From the NCBI GenBank assembly GCA_946549035.1, contig CAMNQH010000001.1, positions 1 to 64,000 on the forward strand: 64,000 bases of DNA, read 5' to 3'. The DNA comes from an uncultured Lachnospiraceae bacterium (GTDB lineage Bacteria; Bacillota; Clostridia; Lachnospirales; Lachnospiraceae). The notes beneath the pieces were generated by a model. The model saw nothing but the letters and a program-made list of their open reading frames with translations, searched no databases and had not been told where the DNA came from. Shown here piece after piece: positions 63,801-64,000 of the stretch; the stretch's first letter is position 1; each line of letters opens with the position of its first letter. Position numbers and translations under genes: made by a program.

Positions 63801-64000
63801 GCCTCTATGCCCTGCTCCGCCTGGCTTTTGGCTCCCCAAAGCTCCTCCAGCTGTGTTTTAAGGCTGTTTTCCGTCATCAATAATTCCGTCTTACGGTCAT
63901 ACAATTCATTCTGTGCGCCGCTTACGGAATCCGCCAGCTCCTGCCGTCCTTCCTCCAAATCGCTTTTTCCAGATTCGATTTCGCTTTGAGCGTCGTTCAT
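60875..64000 (-). CDS. RND-type efflux permease with coiled-coil insert, N-terminus beyond the window
   Basis: A pump of at least 1041 residues; the Met codon at the edge is probably internal, so the true start is beyond 64000. The visible N-terminal 225 residues are mostly coiled coil with Glu-, Gln- and Ala-rich heptads (SAQLSSGEQQLEEAKASFEE). Then the RND porter domain resumes (VKNLLAAQNFSMPAGYI, as in the AcrB docking domain), followed by helices with LGIGMLVDNSIVVIENIYRM (proton-relay Asp), the second porter half, and the second helix set ending near IYDVFHRNR. RND pumps export drugs, lipids or metals using proton motive force. A coiled-coil insert in the extracellular part is unusual for AcrB-like pumps but known in some clostridial permeases. 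Partners lie outside the window. Confidence 0.85.
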   Translation of the reverse strand: MNDAQSEIESGKSDLEEGRQELADSVSGAQNELYDRKTELLMTENSLKTQLEELWGAKSQAEQGIEALSQLLTGAGQLREAVTAAQAMTPEMLEAAGIDLEALKVQYAAVEKQVADFGAQMGKENLTVDDLPGLMEEMNGNLAQINGGIAQIEGALSSIAEGKVTINDALSQLSKGQILGSIEMGSASAQLSSGEQQLEEAKASFEEQKEEAYKQADLEDIVTVEMVKNLLAAQNFSMPAGYITEEKQQYLIRVGDKVADLEALSNLVLLDMKMDGVDPIRLTDVADVELTSNEEEVYASINGNPGIMLSIEKQTGYATGDVTDRVLDRFEELSQTEEGLHTTVLMDQGVYIDMIVDSVLQNMIVGGILAVIILLLFLKDVKPTIVIACAIPVSVIFAVVLMYFSGITLNVISLSGLALGIGMLVDNSIVVIENIYRMRKEGEPVKRAAVEGTKQVAGAIVASTLTTICVFAPIIFTEGITRQLFVDMGLTIAYCLIASLLIALTFVPMMASGLLRKAVERKHPLFDGLKEVYGKLLGVMLRVKPLVFLAAVLLLAGSIAAALTNGTAFMAEMESPQLTVTLTPPQEADTKEAGQLSEEVIKRLEDLEDIDTIGAMAGGQGIMGGGGNTVSMYILLKEDPKLTNAQLTKEILSRTKDLEGEIHVDSSSMDMSMLGGSGISVMVKGRDLDKLQEIAKDVAELVASVEGTTEVSDGLEETAPQFKISVNKDKAAEYGMTVAQVFQLVSDTLAGEELSTTLSSDVKDYEVYVSGAEEEDVARQDIRELTFSYTDKEGETKDVPLKEIANFEEAEGLKSISRDAQERYITVSAAIDEEHNVGLVAREVEKALDGYSCPQGFTLEMTGEDETINEAMEQVVLMLILAVVFVYLIMVAQFQSLLSPFIIMFTMPLAFTGGFLALFFTGSEISVIGLIGFVMLTGIIVNNGIVMVDYTNQLRREGMDKKEALIEAGKTRLRPILMTALTTIIAMSTMALGLDAGSEMMQPMAVVVVGGMIYGTLLTLIVVPCIYDVFHRNRSMVEEEF

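Overview
The window reads as chromosome from a spore-forming, Gram-positive anaerobe of the Clostridia, most likely Lachnospiraceae (inference). Reasons: a sigma-F operon (spoIIAA-spoIIAB-sigF) joined to spoVA genes, an alpha/beta small acid-soluble spore protein, T-box leaders before ileS and valS, LL-diaminopimelate aminotransferase, a KtrAB-type potassium system, GGAGG-type ribosome sites, and moderate G+C by eye. No tRNA, rRNA, CRISPR array or intact insertion sequence was seen.

Layout. 1-0.9 kb: decayed accessory DNA with a partial DUF4304-like gene and fragments of an element-type gene. 1-3 kb: a VanRS-like two-component pair. 3-5 kb: a TIGR04086-type membrane protein and a CNNM/CorC-type CBS protein. 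5-7.7 kb: a DJ-1/PfpI - aroA - larE operon. 7.9-12 kb: SASP, CYTH protein, DUF1653 protein, PAP2 phosphatase and KtrAB. 12-21.8 kb: an apparently single chemosensory transcription unit (MCP, PAS kinase, HD response regulator, CheB, CheY-like, CheA, CheW, MCP) without cheR or flagellar genes. 22-28.2 kb: ileS with a T-box leader running in frame, without a stop, into glgP. 28.2-33.4 kb: DUF4190 protein, a Nudix-pyrophosphatase-like fusion, a 240-bp palindrome, typA, and an ECF sigma/RsiV-like pair with its own ECF-type promoter. 33.5-37.6 kb: small Xre-family protein, dapL, eukaryotic-type hisA, a Wzy/O-antigen-ligase-like membrane protein. 37.7-40.3 kb: a seven-repeat Ig-like (BIG2) secreted protein divergent from an Xre regulator with palindromic sites between them. 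40.3-42.4 kb: guaB and a low-complexity lipoprotein. 42.4-53.2 kb: the sporulation block, in which spoVAC and spoVAD are separated by about 6 kb carrying a polysaccharide deacetylase, a Ca2+-ATPase, an NTF2-like protein and an SDR. 53.2-60.9 kb: zinc-ribbon/TPR protein, a 56-residue gene, folC, a FapA/DUF342 protein and valS with a T-box. 60.9-64 kb: an RND pump with a long coiled-coil insert, cut by the right edge.

How the genes work together. SpoIIAA and SpoIIAB control sigma-F in the forespore; SpoVA proteins move dipicolinate into the spore, and the SASP coats spore DNA. The chemosensory block couples two receptors to CheA and to two further receiver proteins, one with an HD hydrolase domain. 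The most unusual observation is the missing stop codon between ileS and glgP. Others are the palindromic element at 29.64-29.88 kb, the small coupled gene between sigF and spoVAA, the split spoVA locus, and the Nudix-PPase fusion. Function calls come from recognising families by eye; no database search was possible.
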